DNA of 64,000 nt from Trebouxia sp. TZW2008 (lineage: Eukaryota > Chlorophyta > Trebouxiophyceae > Trebouxiales > Trebouxiaceae), in NCBI GenBank assembly GCA_002118135.1, contig BDIU01000152.1, forward strand, positions 908-64,907, read 5' to 3'. Shown here in pieces: positions 36,901-48,700 of the stretch (its first letter is position 1; every line of letters starts with the position of its first letter). The position numbers and the translations under genes are program-made. The notes under the pieces were generated by a model, which saw nothing but the letters and a program-made list of their open reading frames with translations, searched no databases and had not been told where the DNA came from.

Positions 36901-37795
36901 TGGGCTATCTGGAGGAGGAGGCAGTGAAGACATACACGCATGCCATTGCAGATCTGGACAAGGGCCGCCTGCCTGCCTGGGCCGACAAGAAGGTATGACA
37001 TCCTGCAATGCATGCAGATCTTGTTTGTGTCACATGACATGACATGACATGACATTTGACACGTGATCAGCACAATGTCTCTGCAGGTTGGGCTGCTCTG
37101 CAGCTGTTTGTGAGAATAACAGCAATGCATGTTTTCCTCTTTTTAGAGCGGATCTTGCAACTTTTGGTGGCAATGTGAGGCATTTTGCATGATGGCAGGA
37201 ATCAAGGATTGCATAGGCTGCTCTGTATGCTGTTGTTTGTGCACACTTTTCTCTTGTCATCATCAAAATGGCTTGACGTGATCTCTTGTGAAGCTGTCAA
37301 GCTGTCCGCAACAGCTTTGCTAGGCAACCTACTTATGATATCTTGCTCACCAGTTGAACTTTGGCACATGACATCTGTCAGCTGAGCCATCATCCAAGGC
37401 CCTGCAAGTTTCCAGTTTGCCAATGCCCTTAAGCCAACAGCTTGTCCTTAGCAGCATACTGCAAGCTTTGCAAGCCAAGAGATACCCTGAGTGATCTCCT
37501 GAAAGCCTGGTGTTATTGCCCGTCAAGCTTTGTACCTACTTTTTCAGCAAGGTTACAAGCAAAAGACAGTGTGTGCAAACAGGCACCAGAACCTTTGACG
37601 TTTTTGTGCAAGCAGGCACCAGAGATTGCACGTGACTACTGGAAGCTGGGTGAAGATGCAACCATGAGAGACCTGCTGCTGTCTGTCCGTGCTGATGAGG
37701 CATGTCACAGCCATGTAAACCACACTTTCTCACAGATGCATTCTGATGGCAAGAACCCTTTTATGGTTGGCACACATTTGGTGCCATCAGCATAG
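33916..37795 (+). CDS. AOX: mitochondrial alternative oxidase
   Basis: Inner-membrane di-iron ubiquinol oxidase that passes electrons from ubiquinol to oxygen without proton pumping, bypassing complexes III and IV. Six exons in phase give 368 residues: 33916-34134, 34819-35055, 35604-35736, 36085-36266, 36837-36992, 37616-37795. The N-terminus ([20 protein letters not shown]) is a typical mitochondrial presequence. Iron ligands are all present: Glu in FLETVAG (about 193), Glu and Glu..His in EEAENERMH (227-235), Glu in YLEEEAV (about 284), Glu..His in RADEACHSH (337-340). NERMHLLTF and the W-I-H-T-L-L-E-E-A block are family signatures. I see no cysteine in the residues just before the catalytic core (exons 2-4), so the Cys-based dimer and alpha-keto-acid control of many plant AOXs is unlikely. 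Exons 2, 4 and 5 have echoes. Confidence 0.95.
34345..34818 (+). repeat. acceptor-side echoes of AOX exon 2
   Basis: Copies of GCTCAG/GCAACTGACCCAGTTCC and what follows ([12 protein letters not shown]) begin near 34352, 34452 and 34638. The third is nearly full length and reads through [15 protein letters not shown] sequence before failing. The working acceptor is at 34818. Confidence 0.9.
35056..35350 (+). repeat. donor-side echoes of AOX exon 2
   Basis: Two copies of the exon end ([18 protein letters not shown]) followed by a GTCAGCTGAC donor lie at about 35137-35210 and 35279-35355. Both keep an intact GTCAGC. Exon 2 thus has echoes on both sides. Confidence 0.9.
36295..36357 (+). repeat. 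donor-side echo of AOX exon 4
   Basis: A 60-base copy of the exon 4 end ([18 protein letters not shown]) is followed by a GTACAA donor, about 30 bases after the working donor at 36267. It stays open in frame. Confidence 0.9.
36610..36722 (+). repeat. acceptor-side echo of AOX exon 5 with in-frame stop
   Basis: After CTGCAG near 36623 this copies exon 5 ([20 protein letters not shown], then [11 protein letters not shown]) and ends in a TGA where the working exon reads ACA. Spliced in, it would truncate the enzyme before the second half of the iron site. Confidence 0.9.
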
Positions 37796-37885
37796 AAGAA
37801 AGAAAAGAAAAGTAAAGTCTACGCCGCTAGGCGTCGTAACAGCAGCTTCTGTCTATAGAGGCAGCCTAGGACTGACAGCATAGAC
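37796..37885 (+). repeat. dispersed double-hairpin element, copy A
   Basis: An A-rich lead (AGAAAAGAAAAG) is followed by hairpin 1 (ACGCC/GGCGT, 37821-37834) and hairpin 2 (CTGTC/GGCAG, 37849-37864), then CCTAGGACTG. It begins directly after the AOX stop codon, so it would lie in the AOX 3' untranslated region. Two related copies are at 50110 and 53738 in the same orientation. Confidence 0.8.
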
Positions 37886-38299
37886 GCAACCTTGCTGCTT
37901 GTGTAAGTGCTGCTTGTCATTAGTGTGGCGCGTGTTTCGTGCCACATCTGGCATTTGTGTAGCATCAGCATAGCATTTATAGCAACTCTGAATTGCTGGT
38001 AGCAGTGTACCCTTATTTCTGTGTAGCTTCTGGCTTCAATTGTTTCTTGACTGCAGTACACTCCTGCCCGATTAAGGTGCTTTGTACAGCATGCATGCTT
38101 TCATGCTTGCACACACTGCTTCGAGATGTTGTACACTGATGGTCCTTGCACAGCATTGCAGAATTTGTGTGTATTGATATTTATAGGTGGTGTGTTTGAA
38201 ACACCGATTTCACATGCACAACAAGAGTGCATACCACTGTACGCGTGAGCGTCATACCGCACATTTGAAGCCAAAAGGTGATTAGCTACTACGAGTAGT

Positions 38300-38571
38300 G
38301 TACAGACTGTTGAGTGTAGTGTTCAGACTTGTGATGAATGTGCTGAGACACACAGCAACTAGGATTAGTGTACAGACCACAGATCTTAGGCGTAGGCAAC
38401 TCTGGGTCGTGTAAATGCACCAAGGAAGCAGATGCAAGAACTGGCTCTCTCTGCATTTAAGCTGTGTAGCCATAAGCAGCATCAATGCTGCTGCATATCT
38501 GGCATGTAAACTCTTCACGCCTTTCAAAGCCTGATACATGCATGGTAGTACATTGTAAGCAATCCACTGTG
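38300..38571 (-). repeat. echoes of the last exon of the downstream-lying unknown gene
   Basis: One or two decayed copies of the C-terminal coding end (ASGFDGREAVYMPDMEQR) lie beyond its stop codon, clearest at about 38560-38485. They follow the same rule as intronic echoes: a copy of the 3' end lies 3' of the working one. Confidence 0.7.
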
Positions 38572-41358
38572 TTAGCGCTGCTCCATATCTGGCATGTAAA
38601 CTGCTTCGCGCCCATCAAAGCCTGATGCATGCATACTAGGCTGATAAGCTTCCTGATACTGCTCAGGCATGCTTGTTGGTGGCAAGTCGTAACTCCAGCT
38701 TCTGACAACTTGGACTGTGGCTCTGCACACAAAATAAGATGTCATGTCACGCGCATCTATACCTTGGGCAAGGGAGTGTCCAGCGACATACACTGATGCC
38801 ATTAATTGAGATTCTGCAAACTGTGCACAGATTCCTGATGCTTTTCTCATGTAACCTGGACGCAATTGTACTAAGAAAGGATATAAGCTGCTTGTGCAGG
38901 GTGCACAAAATGCATGCTGTGTGTTTGGGCAATCTCGGCGGGAAACAGCAAGGCATATACTTGCGCTGTTGATTGCTTGCTTCAACATCTGCATTGATTG
39001 TGTCAAGCAACCCATTATATTGCTCTCAAAAATTGAGACTTTGCATGGCGCTGCTGGCAAAAATCATCCGCGCAACTTGAAGGTTGCTCTCAAAGCAGCG
39101 ATCCCATGCTGCCTCTGTAAAGAAGCCTGCTATGATGCCTAAAGGCGTACAATCTACTTCTTGCTTTTGTTTTGCGGTGAGGAGCAGCACTTGCCTGCTC
39201 AACAAGATGTCATGTTGAAGGTAGTGCTTGGCGTGAGTCATGAGGTGACAAGCATGACTGCTTTGTACTCAGGTGTCACAGTGAAGAAGCACTAAAGATG
39301 AAAGAGAGCTCTTGCCTGATCAACAGTGTGTCATGCTGAAGGTAATGCTTGGCGTGACTCATGAGGTGACTAAGCCTGATAGCCTTGGGGTAAGCTGCTA
39401 CAATGCCTCTGCTTGCAAGCAGAGCCCCATGGATCCGAGACTTGCTTTTGGTGATATGATGCCCTTTGCCACTCTGGACACACAAGACTTCTGTCAGCAA
39501 ATACACATTTGGCTCTTACTAGCATGCTTGCTTGGATGCAGTGATTGACAGCATGTCAGCATGGGCATAGGCTCATGCTGTTTCAACAGCGAAGTTGGAC
39601 TGTCGCTGAGTCACGACAATCTCCTAGATATTGAAAAGCAAAGCATCGAAACGGTTGCAAAAGGCATTTTGGTTTGCTGGTGGGAGGCTGTGACTGCAAG
39701 GGGCAATTGCCCCATTTGCCAAGTCTTTTAGATTCTGCTGCCAGCATTGATTTTGCTGATTCAATCTGTCATCATGATTAAATGATCACGTGCATGAGCA
39801 AATCAGGGTGTTGCAAGTGCAAATGATTTACCTGATCCACAATCATGATTTTGTGCAAGACCTGATTGGAGGTACCAGTGCTGCCTGGCGTGGTCAAGAA
39901 TACAGAAAGGTGGTGAGCAGCCTCCACTGATACGCCTGCAAGCAACTAACACAACTCAATTGCAGGTCACTGCAGCACGGTTGTTTGGTATGCAAAGCTT
40001 ACTCTGGATGACCAAGTGCAATTGCAAATAATTCAGAAAGCCTGAGAGCGGTTTCAAGACGCAGGTAAAAGCTGGTTGTTGATGACTCTCTCCAAAGTAA
40101 GGCGTTAGAAAAGGAGAGAACAGACAGGTGAAGAGAATTAGGCTGTGATCTGTACAAGAATTATTACAAAATTGGAACAGCACGTTTGTCCATCGCCAGA
40201 GGTGAGATGCTCATTCTTGCGCAACGAAAAGAATACAAAAAAGATTGATGCGCGTTTGTTTTGGTAGGCAAATAGGCTGCATCAAATGCAAAGAGTTTGA
40301 TCAAGCAGTCCACTGGGAATGTGCAATCTGTGGCCTGCTGCAATCAGCTGTGGTGGCAATCAGCTGTGGTGGCAATCAGTGCCTAAAGTCTGACTGCAAG
40401 CAACAGTGGGGCCAATGCTTTCATGCTGCGCATTCCTGGCAAGCGCTAGATGGTGCTGTAGTCGCATCTTGTGTTCTGCATCATCTGATGAGTTGAGCCA
40501 TGTGCTGTTGTTGCATCTTGTGATCTACATGGTCTGATGAGCTGAGACATGTGCTGTTGTTGTATCTTGTGATCTATATGGTCTGATGAGCTGAGACATG
40601 TGCTGAGACATGTACTGTTGTTGCATCTTCTGATCTACATTGTCTGATGAGCTGAGACATGTGCTGTTGTCGCATCTTGTGATCTACGTTGTCTGATGAG
40701 CTGAGACGTGTTTCAGCAAGGCGTTGCAGCAATGTATGCAGGGCTGACCTGCAGGATAGACTTCTACTCTCCACAGCTGATCAGCAACCTGAAAGTAATC
40801 ACTACACAGCCTCACCCCAGGCCCCAAGCCACGTGCAAGCGAAAAGCTGCAACACCAAACTTGTCAGTTCCGCGATGCCTGGGGTTTCAGGCTCATTACA
40901 AAGCTTGCTCATTCATGATCAAGTTGTCAAGAGTGGCCAAGCAACCATGTGTGTGCGGAGCAATTACCCGCTGATATGATACTCGTGGCAGCCACCCAGA
41001 GTATCAAGATGCCTGTAAGAGGAGGTTGAAGGCATTGATTGGCCGCTGCAGCCAGCAAGACAGGCGGTTCAGCTCACTGAGCGCCCATGTGATAACATTC
41101 TCCAGAGCGCATGATGACAGACCTCAGTCCCTCCCAACGCGTCCAGTTATCATCTTCGGACTCAGAAGAGTTGCTGGCTGAACTATCTGTATCAGACTCT
41201 CTGTGGTTTTGCCGCCGGCGCTGACGCCGGGAAGCAGACTTGCGTTGCTCTTGCGGCTGGGCTGTCTGATGGCTTGCAGAAACTGTCGCGTTTGGCAAAT
41301 CAGGGAACACAGCTTGCGTGGTGTACACGGGAATTTGCTGTGCCCGAGCCGGATCCAT
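38572..41358 (-). CDS. unrecognised protein, serine/acidic N-terminal region
   Basis: A start exon at 41358 (or in-frame ATG at 41418) encodes MDPARAQQIPVYTTQAVF, then an Arg-rich patch (SRRQRRRQN) and a Ser/Asp/Glu stretch. The 3' end is well supported by phase: 38988-38856 (QQRKYMPCCFPPRLPKHT, LHKQLISFLSTIAS), 38813-38763 (ISINGISVCRWTLPCP) and 38722-38572 (ATVQVVRSWSYDLPPTSMPE, stop at 38572). A middle exon around 39240-39040 (THAKHYLQHDILLSRQ) is likely, with an echo at about 39460-39310, but its borders are unclear; AGCAG/GCAAGT there could be a GC-AG donor. I could not connect the first exon to the rest. No family recognised and no function proposed. Confidence 0.4.
39510..40449. other. 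unassigned stretch within the unknown gene
   Basis: Presumed intron or missing exons of the minus-strand gene. Short frames occur on both strands, none with family features or matched splice sites. Confidence 0.3.
40450..40725. repeat. tandem repeat, about five copies of a ~50-bp unit
   Basis: Units contain CATCTTGTGATCTACATGGT and CTGATGAGCTGAGACATGTG, with a short internal duplication of GCTGAGACATGT. To the right, 40726-40980 is open on both strands (plus: RIDFYSPQLISNLKVITTQ; minus: RVIAPHTHGCLATLDNLIM). I cannot tell which strand, if either, is coding. Confidence 0.8.
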
Positions 41359-41526
41359 CGTGTTTACGCTTGGACGGGCTCGACTATTGAAGACTGGGAA
41401 GCGCTCAGGGGCTTGCAAGAACAGCGCTCAAGCTCGACTTCCCGCTACGGACTTGCTAAAAGCGCTAAGCGCTGAGCACGTTGTCAAGGTCAAACTCCAA
41501 AACTCCGAGACCAGCAATCAGGCCAA

Positions 41527-41551
41527 TGATTTATTTTTATTTTTATTTTTA
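41527..41551. repeat. ATTTTT-type tract before a putative acceptor
   Basis: TTTATTTTTATTTTTATTTT followed by ATTAG forms a long T-rich tract directly before the first recognisable PACRG exon at 41556. It could serve as a polypyrimidine tract. Confidence 0.5.
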
Positions 41552-41555
41552 TTAG

Positions 41556-44500
41556 AATCAGCAACTGAAACGCTCGCCAAATACCGCGTCAGTGACGAGC
41601 GGATTGGTGCAGCCGCAAGTTTGCTAGGTGAGTCGGGCGGTCGAGGAGGCGCCGGTCTAGCATCAGCCAAGTCCTGTGTGTAAGAAGATTGGGAAAGGTC
41701 GCGACAAGTTCTGCCTTGCAAGGTAAGAATACATGCCAGCTAGCAGACGGTTACTGAACCAGCGAACCTGCACGGATTTTGTTTGTCTGACCGGATGCAT
41801 TCGGCTGAGATGACAACGACCTGTCTTTGATTTGCTTGTGCTGCCGTGCTGTGTTACTGCTTGTACAACTGCACGCCAGTACCCTACTGTTTGGTGACAA
41901 TCCTTGATAGGTCAAAAGTCAAAAGCATCTAGTCGCCATGTTATGGTGCAGATGATGAACGACTTGCCTGATGTGGCTGGCAGCCTGTTCACAAACCAAT
42001 ACAAGGCTGTCAAAATCGAAGGAAAGAGGCTCAAGCCAAATGCGCTGGAAGGGACAGGCTCAGTAGGTTCCTGTACCTTCTATTCCTTTGCCCACGCACT
42101 GACTACTGCAAGCATGCCACGGCATTGCAGGACCTGCACTGCTTGCCCATGTTCAGCTCACACACACATACTTACTCTGCTGCTGGCCTGCAACGCTGTA
42201 GCAACTACCTCAACTGAACTTTGCTTGACCACATCAGCCCATGTCAAGCTCACCACTGCATTGCAGTCACTGCACACTCTTGAACAGCTCATCACAAGGC
42301 TCTTATACAACATTGTAGCAAGCACTTGCATTCGACAAGGCTAATGCACTTGTCTTTGTGGTCATGTGCTGCACTCTCATGAATGTGCCAAACACAAGCA
42401 AGCTCCTGCAGTGCTTTGACAGCACAGAAGCCATCCAAGCCCACCAGCATCCTCATGCTGCTGCTGCAACCCGTCAGGAGGAGCCCTTCTGGTCAAAAGC
42501 CACCTGCTCCTACACGTGAGTGATTGCACAGATATTGCACACCTCAGTAAACACATTCGCCTCACTGATGCAATCACCTTGTCACAGCTGTTGTGAGATG
42601 ATGAGTGTCGTGCACTTGCCCTGGCTGTCATGCTGGCCCTTATGCTGTCTGTGCACTTTGCTGTTGCTGGTACCCCAGCATGCATAAAACCTGTTGCCTT
42701 CATTGACGAGCAGTTCTCATGCAGTGTTCCTGTGTACTTGCGTTGGTTAGAAAGTAGTCAAGTCCTTGATGCTGAGATGTTCATCTGGTATTCAGACCTT
42801 CCATGCCTGTAAATATGCGGATGTATGCTGTCCTAGGACTCACACAGCAGCATGCGTTCATGTCGTATTTGGCTGATGCTCATCATACATGCAGCCAGAC
42901 ATTCCCACATGTTTTCCAAGAACCTATAGTCATTGGCACCATCTTTGACGCAAGCAATTCTGATGCTGCTTGGCATGCGGCTGGAAGTCAGAACAGCAGC
43001 CGCCATTTCTATTTTGACTGACCCAATGCTACTGTTATGCAGCTTGAAATCAGAAAAGCAGCAGCCAGACCACTACTTGAAGAGGGGTGAGGGAGAGACA
43101 ATCAAGTCTCATGGGGGCAGCCCAACACGCAGGTCACCGCACCCCCCCAAGGCAGGGGCCTATGCTGCCCGCAGCAACCCCCCCAACACAGCCTTTCGCA
43201 GATTCTATGAAAGGGGAGATCTGCCTATTGCTGTGGAGCACAGGGGCATGAAGAATGTGATCAGCTGGAAGGTATGCAACTTTGAACACAGGAGCTTATG
43301 ACACCCCCATGTCATCTTGGGCTTGTTTGGTTCAGAATAGTCAAATTGGTAATGCCAAATCGGTGAGGTATACTGCAATCCAATGCATCGAGTCTAAATG
43401 TGGTACTCTGCTGCAGTATCATGCTGCAGCGTCTGAGAATTCCAAAAGATAGTTTGGCCAGCATCAGGGATGAACTTCAGCACAATATGTGCAGAGGTGC
43501 TCCTTGTGCTTGCATGTTCAACAGCCACAAGTGAACAATTCAATGCAAACACAGTGCGTATGCTGGTGATGCTGCCCTGTAAGACTCACAGCCGTTTGCA
43601 GTGCACTACACGGCACTTTTCAAGCAGTTTGCACGCAACAATGTGGTTTCTGTAACCATTCAAGCACTTGCCAGGACACTGAAAGTCATAAGTTTGCTAC
43701 ATACAGTGCTAGTCGTTTGCTCGCATCAAAATTTGCTCTTGCGCATTGTACTATCAACAGTTGCCTCTCATGCTGGTAGCAGCAATGCATTGCTCTAAGA
43801 TTATTGGCAAAGCTTCTTCTCAAGCCAATGGCAATGTGATGTTGTCGATGGAGCAGCAATGCTTCTGCCTTATTTCCAGGACAAGTTATGTCCAATTAAA
43901 GTACTATTACGCATCTACCACTACGCATCTGCAGTCAAACAAGCTGATCAGTTTCATGAGCTACAACAAATTTGGGCCTGTTGCAGGTGAATGTGAGCAA
44001 GCTGGACTATGTCGAACTTTGCAACTTGGCACATTTGCATTCAAGCAAGCTTATCAATTTCATGAGTTACAACAAATTTGGTTCTGTTGCAGGTGAATGT
44101 GAGCAAACTGGACGACCACCATTACCTGCGCGTCTTCTTTGACGGTGTGCGACAGACACAGCAGCCCTATAAGTTCTTGGCAGTGAGGTTTTTGTGAAGT
44201 TTGCTGCAGGTGGTTGTCAGCAAGCTGGACTGCCACAGTTACTTGGCCACCTTCTCTGTTGTAATGCAGGACAAACTCAGCAGCCCGAAAGCCGCCTCTC
44301 TGCCAGCAATGTGACTTGATAGTGCTGATGCAGGTGGACGTGAGCAAGCTGGATTACCACCACTACCTGCCCATGTTCTTTGACGGTGTGCGACAGACAC
44401 AGCAGCCCTTCAAGTTCTTGGCAGTGGGGTTTTTGTGAACTTGCTGCAGGTGGTTGTGGGCAAGCTGGACTGCAACAATTACTTGGCCACCTTCTCTGTT

Positions 44501-45374
44501 GTAATGCAGGATAACTTCAGCAGGCCGAAAGCCGCCTCTCTGCTGGCGACTTGACTTAACACTGCTGCTGCAGGTGGATGTGAGCAAGCTGGACTACCAC
44601 CACTACCTGCCCATCTTCTTTGACGGAGTGAGGGAGACTCAGCAGCCCTACAAGTTTCTGGCAGTGAAGGGAGTGGAGGATATGCTGAAGGCTGGTGGCA
44701 GCAAGATTCTGCCCGTCATCCCACAGCTCATCATTCCAATCAAGACTGCCCTCAACACCAGGGACCCTGAGGTTTGCCCTTCACACCCCTCAATCCATCT
44801 GCCGCTCAAGTGTTTCTTTGATACATTCCGCTGCTTATCATCCCCTCCGTCCTTACACCCTGACTATATGCTGTTACTTGTCACTTTGGTGTTGTCTCGT
44901 GATCAGGGGCCTGACAGCACAGTGACGGATACATGCTGCTGTGCTTGCTGCATGCATATCGCAGGCATGCTGACTCATGCTGTCAGCGTCAATGCACTGT
45001 ATGTCAATGCCATTACACGGATCACAGACCTGCATTATGTCATGCTGATGATGTAAACACTGACAGCTTTTGATTGTTGCCTTCAGGTGATGTGCATCAC
45101 ACTGCAGCTGCTACAGAAGCTGGTCTGCAGTGCAGACTTGGTGGGTGAAGCCCTAGTGCCTTACTATCGCCAGATTCTACCCATCTTCAACTTGTACAAG
45201 AACAACAACAAGAATTTGGGAGACTGCATTGACTATGGGCAGAGGCAATACACATGCCTTGGGGAGCTGATATCTGACACTCTGGCAATGTTTGAGCAGA
45301 AAGGAGGAGAGGATGCATTCATCAACATCAAGTACATGGTCCCCACATATGAGTCATGTGTCAATTATGCGTGA
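41556..45374 (+). CDS. PACRG: parkin co-regulated gene protein (PACRG), ciliary inner-junction protein
   Basis: Exons joined in phase: 41556-41627, 41911-42062, 42412-42515, 43043-43271, 44574-44771, 45087-45374. The last three carry the conserved domain: [71 protein letters not shown] and the C-terminal [24 protein letters not shown] is an armadillo/HEAT-like protein that, with FAP20, links A- and B-tubules of axonemal doublets, so its presence suggests a flagellated stage. The first three exons ([50 protein letters not shown]) fit in phase but match nothing I know in PACRG. They contain no clear start before an internal ATG at 41939-41941, so a start exon may be missing or the true start may be there. 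The conserved core is near certain; the N-terminus is provisional. Confidence 0.85.
42516..43042. other. PACRG intron without recognisable content
   Basis: Short frames only. I see no echo of a neighbouring exon here. Confidence 0.4.
44085..44573 (+). repeat. higher-order echo array of PACRG exon 5
   Basis: A unit of about 240 bases occurs twice (44093-44334, 44335-44573) before the working exon at 44574. Each unit has a good copy of the exon start ([22 protein letters not shown], breaking after KFLAV) and then a more decayed copy (VVSKLDC..YLATFS). A fragment near 43985-44010 (GTGAATGTGAGCAAGCTGGA) is a fifth copy. All keep the CAG acceptor. Confidence 0.95.
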
Positions 45375-45793
45375 GGAGTTCTGCTTGACGTGACATGTGT
45401 CAAGATGAGGGACACTTCTGACTCCTTAAAACAAGCAACAGTGCAGCTTGCAGAGCAGTCATTTTGTCATGACTGGATAGCTGTAATCACTCGACTCAGC
45501 AGCTTAATCAGCAATCGTTACTCTGTGGTGACTGTCTTTCGACAACTGCATGCAGCATCATTTTGAATGCAAATTTTGCTGCAGGTAGCCTGTAGAATGT
45601 TCTTCTGTATCGAGACCTCTTGTGCATATCACAGTAGCCTGCTCTCAGGCCCAATAGTCTGAAACCTTCATACGAGCATGCATAACAAAGTCTGGTGCAT
45701 ACAGCGCTTAGTGGAATATTGACAGCAAAAAATGGTGCCTGACTAGATTTGTGCATGCTAGCGCTAGCGTTGTAGTGTTTCCATGACGACAAC
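45375..45793. other. convergent 3' intergenic region
   Basis: About 420 bases between the PACRG stop and the kinase stop on the opposite strand; presumed 3' untranslated regions. Nothing else seen. Confidence 0.5.
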
Positions 45794-48700
45794 CTATACT
45801 TCAAGCAAAACCTCATTGCCTTGGTCAAAGGTGAAGAAGGGTGCAGTCAAAGCCTCTGCTGCAGTGATTCCAGGATTTGCTGGAGCCAGAAAGCTGCGTA
45901 TCCTGCATATACAAAAACAGCTCATTCAACAACTCGTAAATCACAATTTTGATCTGCTGTTACTCCACTGTGCCTGCCTTGCCTGATGTATTACAAGAAC
46001 AAACACAGCAACAAGCGGGTACACATCAGGTGAATGCAAGCAGTCGGCTCGTCAAAACATCAATCAGCTATGCCACGAACACCGGAGGGAAGCTTGCATG
46101 CAACTGCAATGATGATGGACAAGCATACCTGAGGCTGCGAATGCGTAATACATGTAAAAGACCCTCATTGCGGTAGTAGAATCCATACACTGAAAACCTG
46201 ATCTTATCTCTGCACAAGCAGGGAGATGAATCAGTAACAGGCTGTGAACAAGCCCTGTTCCTGTATGCATGAGAAGCATAGAATCCCTTCAGCTGCTCTC
46301 ATTTGCTGTCAAGTGCCTTGATCTCTTCCAGATGAACTTGGTTGCATTGGAACCATGTCATGGGTGGCTGTTGAGCACAACTTGAGCAGTCAACAATGGC
46401 TGACCTGAGAGTGAGGTTTCCGCTTTCTGGCTGCTTGTCAGGAGGGGCAAACCAGGCTGTCATATGTACTCCTGCAAAGCATCAATCATCTGTTGCAACA
46501 GCACGTGTCAAGTGTTAATTGCTGAGATGACAGCTCATACGCTTCTGCAGATGCCATGGTGTGATGCTTGCGTGTTTTGAAACATTCCGGCAATAGATCC
46601 CAGGCCTTAAGCTGCTTCCAACAATGCTCAATCTGCTGTTCATGTCTTTCAATGCATCGCACTCACGCTAGGTGCCCATGGACATCTACAGCTTTGCAGA
46701 TCAACAGCATGCGCAGGCTTCCATCAAATTGGCCAAGTGCTCGCAGTTACGCAGTGTTGCAGCAGCCTTTCAGTGTGTCTGACAGGCAGACGACAACTAG
46801 ATGACGCGTAAATTTCAACTAGCCGACATGAGTCCCTTATGCTGAAAGGCTTCTGCTGCATCAAAGCTGCGCACATGCATGGCAGAGATGAACGAGAGGC
46901 AAGCATCAGTGACGTGTTTGCTTGATAGGAATAGGAAGAGAGGCAAGTACCAGTGACATGTTGGATGAGGCTGATCATGAGGCGAACTTCCAGCTCATCC
47001 TCCTTAGGCCACACCCGCCCATCAATGTACCTGCACTTCATCCCTCAAGCAATCAGCAAATGAACAAGTGAGTGGATGAAAGATTGCATGGATAGGTTGG
47101 TTGGCTGGATGCATGCATAAAAGTATGCATGCATGAACAAAAACATCAATCAGCAGTCAATCAATCGAGGCACTGAGTCAGTCAACATGGGTGCATGCAG
47201 ATTGAGATTGTCTGTGCAGCATGTCATCACATGAACCTGACATGGAGTTGTCAGGCCTCTGTGCATCACAGCAACGCGTGTGTGTTGTGATGAGATGCAA
47301 ACCTGTGCTCTGCCGTGCACATGATAACAAGTTGGCTAGTGGCAAACCCTAGGCAAGTCGTTGATATCATACAGAGACACTGTTACTTGATGCAGCATAC
47401 ATTTGCAACTAGAGACAAAGGGCTTACCTTTGCATGTCCCACAGCAAAGCATACACATCACCCTTTTGCCGCCAGAAGTAGCGGTATATGCGCTCCATCA
47501 ATGGCACCTGCACCATTCTTGCTGACACTGCCGCACAGTAAACACACTGTATGCCACAAGAACATGCAAGGTGGCACGGACAAAGGTTTTACACCATGAG
47601 ACTTGGCAAGAGATTGCAGCTGTCAGCTCTGTGTATACACTGCATTGGTACTCAGTGATGTACACACCGCCATGCATTGATGCAGAGTACACTGACTTGC
47701 TTTTACCACAGAGTCTGTTCAATGAAGACTCACTACACACTCAGATAATTGCTGACTCTATGAGGAATTAGTGACACTTTTGATCAGTGCGTCTGAAGTG
47801 GTTCAGCATGTGAGCAGACAAGGTTGCTCAACGCAGCTGCTTGGTGACAACAGGGACCTAGCAAGGCCTCTGAGCCCAACTAGTATGCGCTATCATATAT
47901 GTATGTACACTGCACACACAGAATGTGTCTGCCTGTGCGGATTGCTGACCTCAGGAAGCATGATGACAGGGACATGTATTGAGCTTTTGCGCCTCAGCTT
48001 CCGAGGCGTTGAACCAGTGTGCCACTCAATGTTGCCATCGCTAAAAAGACTGCTGTGCTGCTGATGCTGTCCATCTGCACTGCTGCTTTTGGACTTTTCC
48101 ATCAGAGACTGCAGTGAGGGCTGGCGATGGGGTCTGCTGTGTATCAGGCTGTCACGCTTTGCTGTGACATAGCCAGCACCAAAGACCTCACGGAAGTCTG
48201 CTAAGCCGTAGTCAATGATCTTGAACTGAGCAGAACGTAGGGCTGATGACTCGAGCCCTGCCAAATCCCTTGTCTGAGGCGACGGCCGTGCTAGGGTTGA
48301 ATTGGGTGCTGCTGTTAGAGGGCTTGCCTGTGAAGCTGATGAGTAACGGGCAGGGATGCTAGCAGCTGTCTGTGAAGCTGCTGAGTAATGGGCAGAGATG
48401 CTAGCAGCTGCCTGAGAAGCTGGTTGGGCAGGTGTCTGAGCAGCTGCTTGGGCATGAGGATGGTTGGCGGAATCTGAATAGGCTGCTGATGCAAGACCCT
48501 GGAGTGAAATCTCAGAATGCAAGGCTGCAGAGTCTGCTATGTGACCAAGCACACCTGAAACATGCTGAGAATCATACAGGGCTGCAGCCTGAATGCTTCC
48601 ACTTCTGGGAGTGCTGGCTGCAGTTTGATTGTCAAGTTCTGCACTTGGTAAGAGCTCCATGATGTTGGGCAAACGCAGGTCAGCATGATGGAAGGCCAGC

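Noticed and set aside
38457..38732. minus-strand ORF overlapping the end of the unknown gene
   Set aside because: It shares an exon with the chosen model, but its frame does not fit the phases of the two preceding exons, and its extra length runs into echo sequence.
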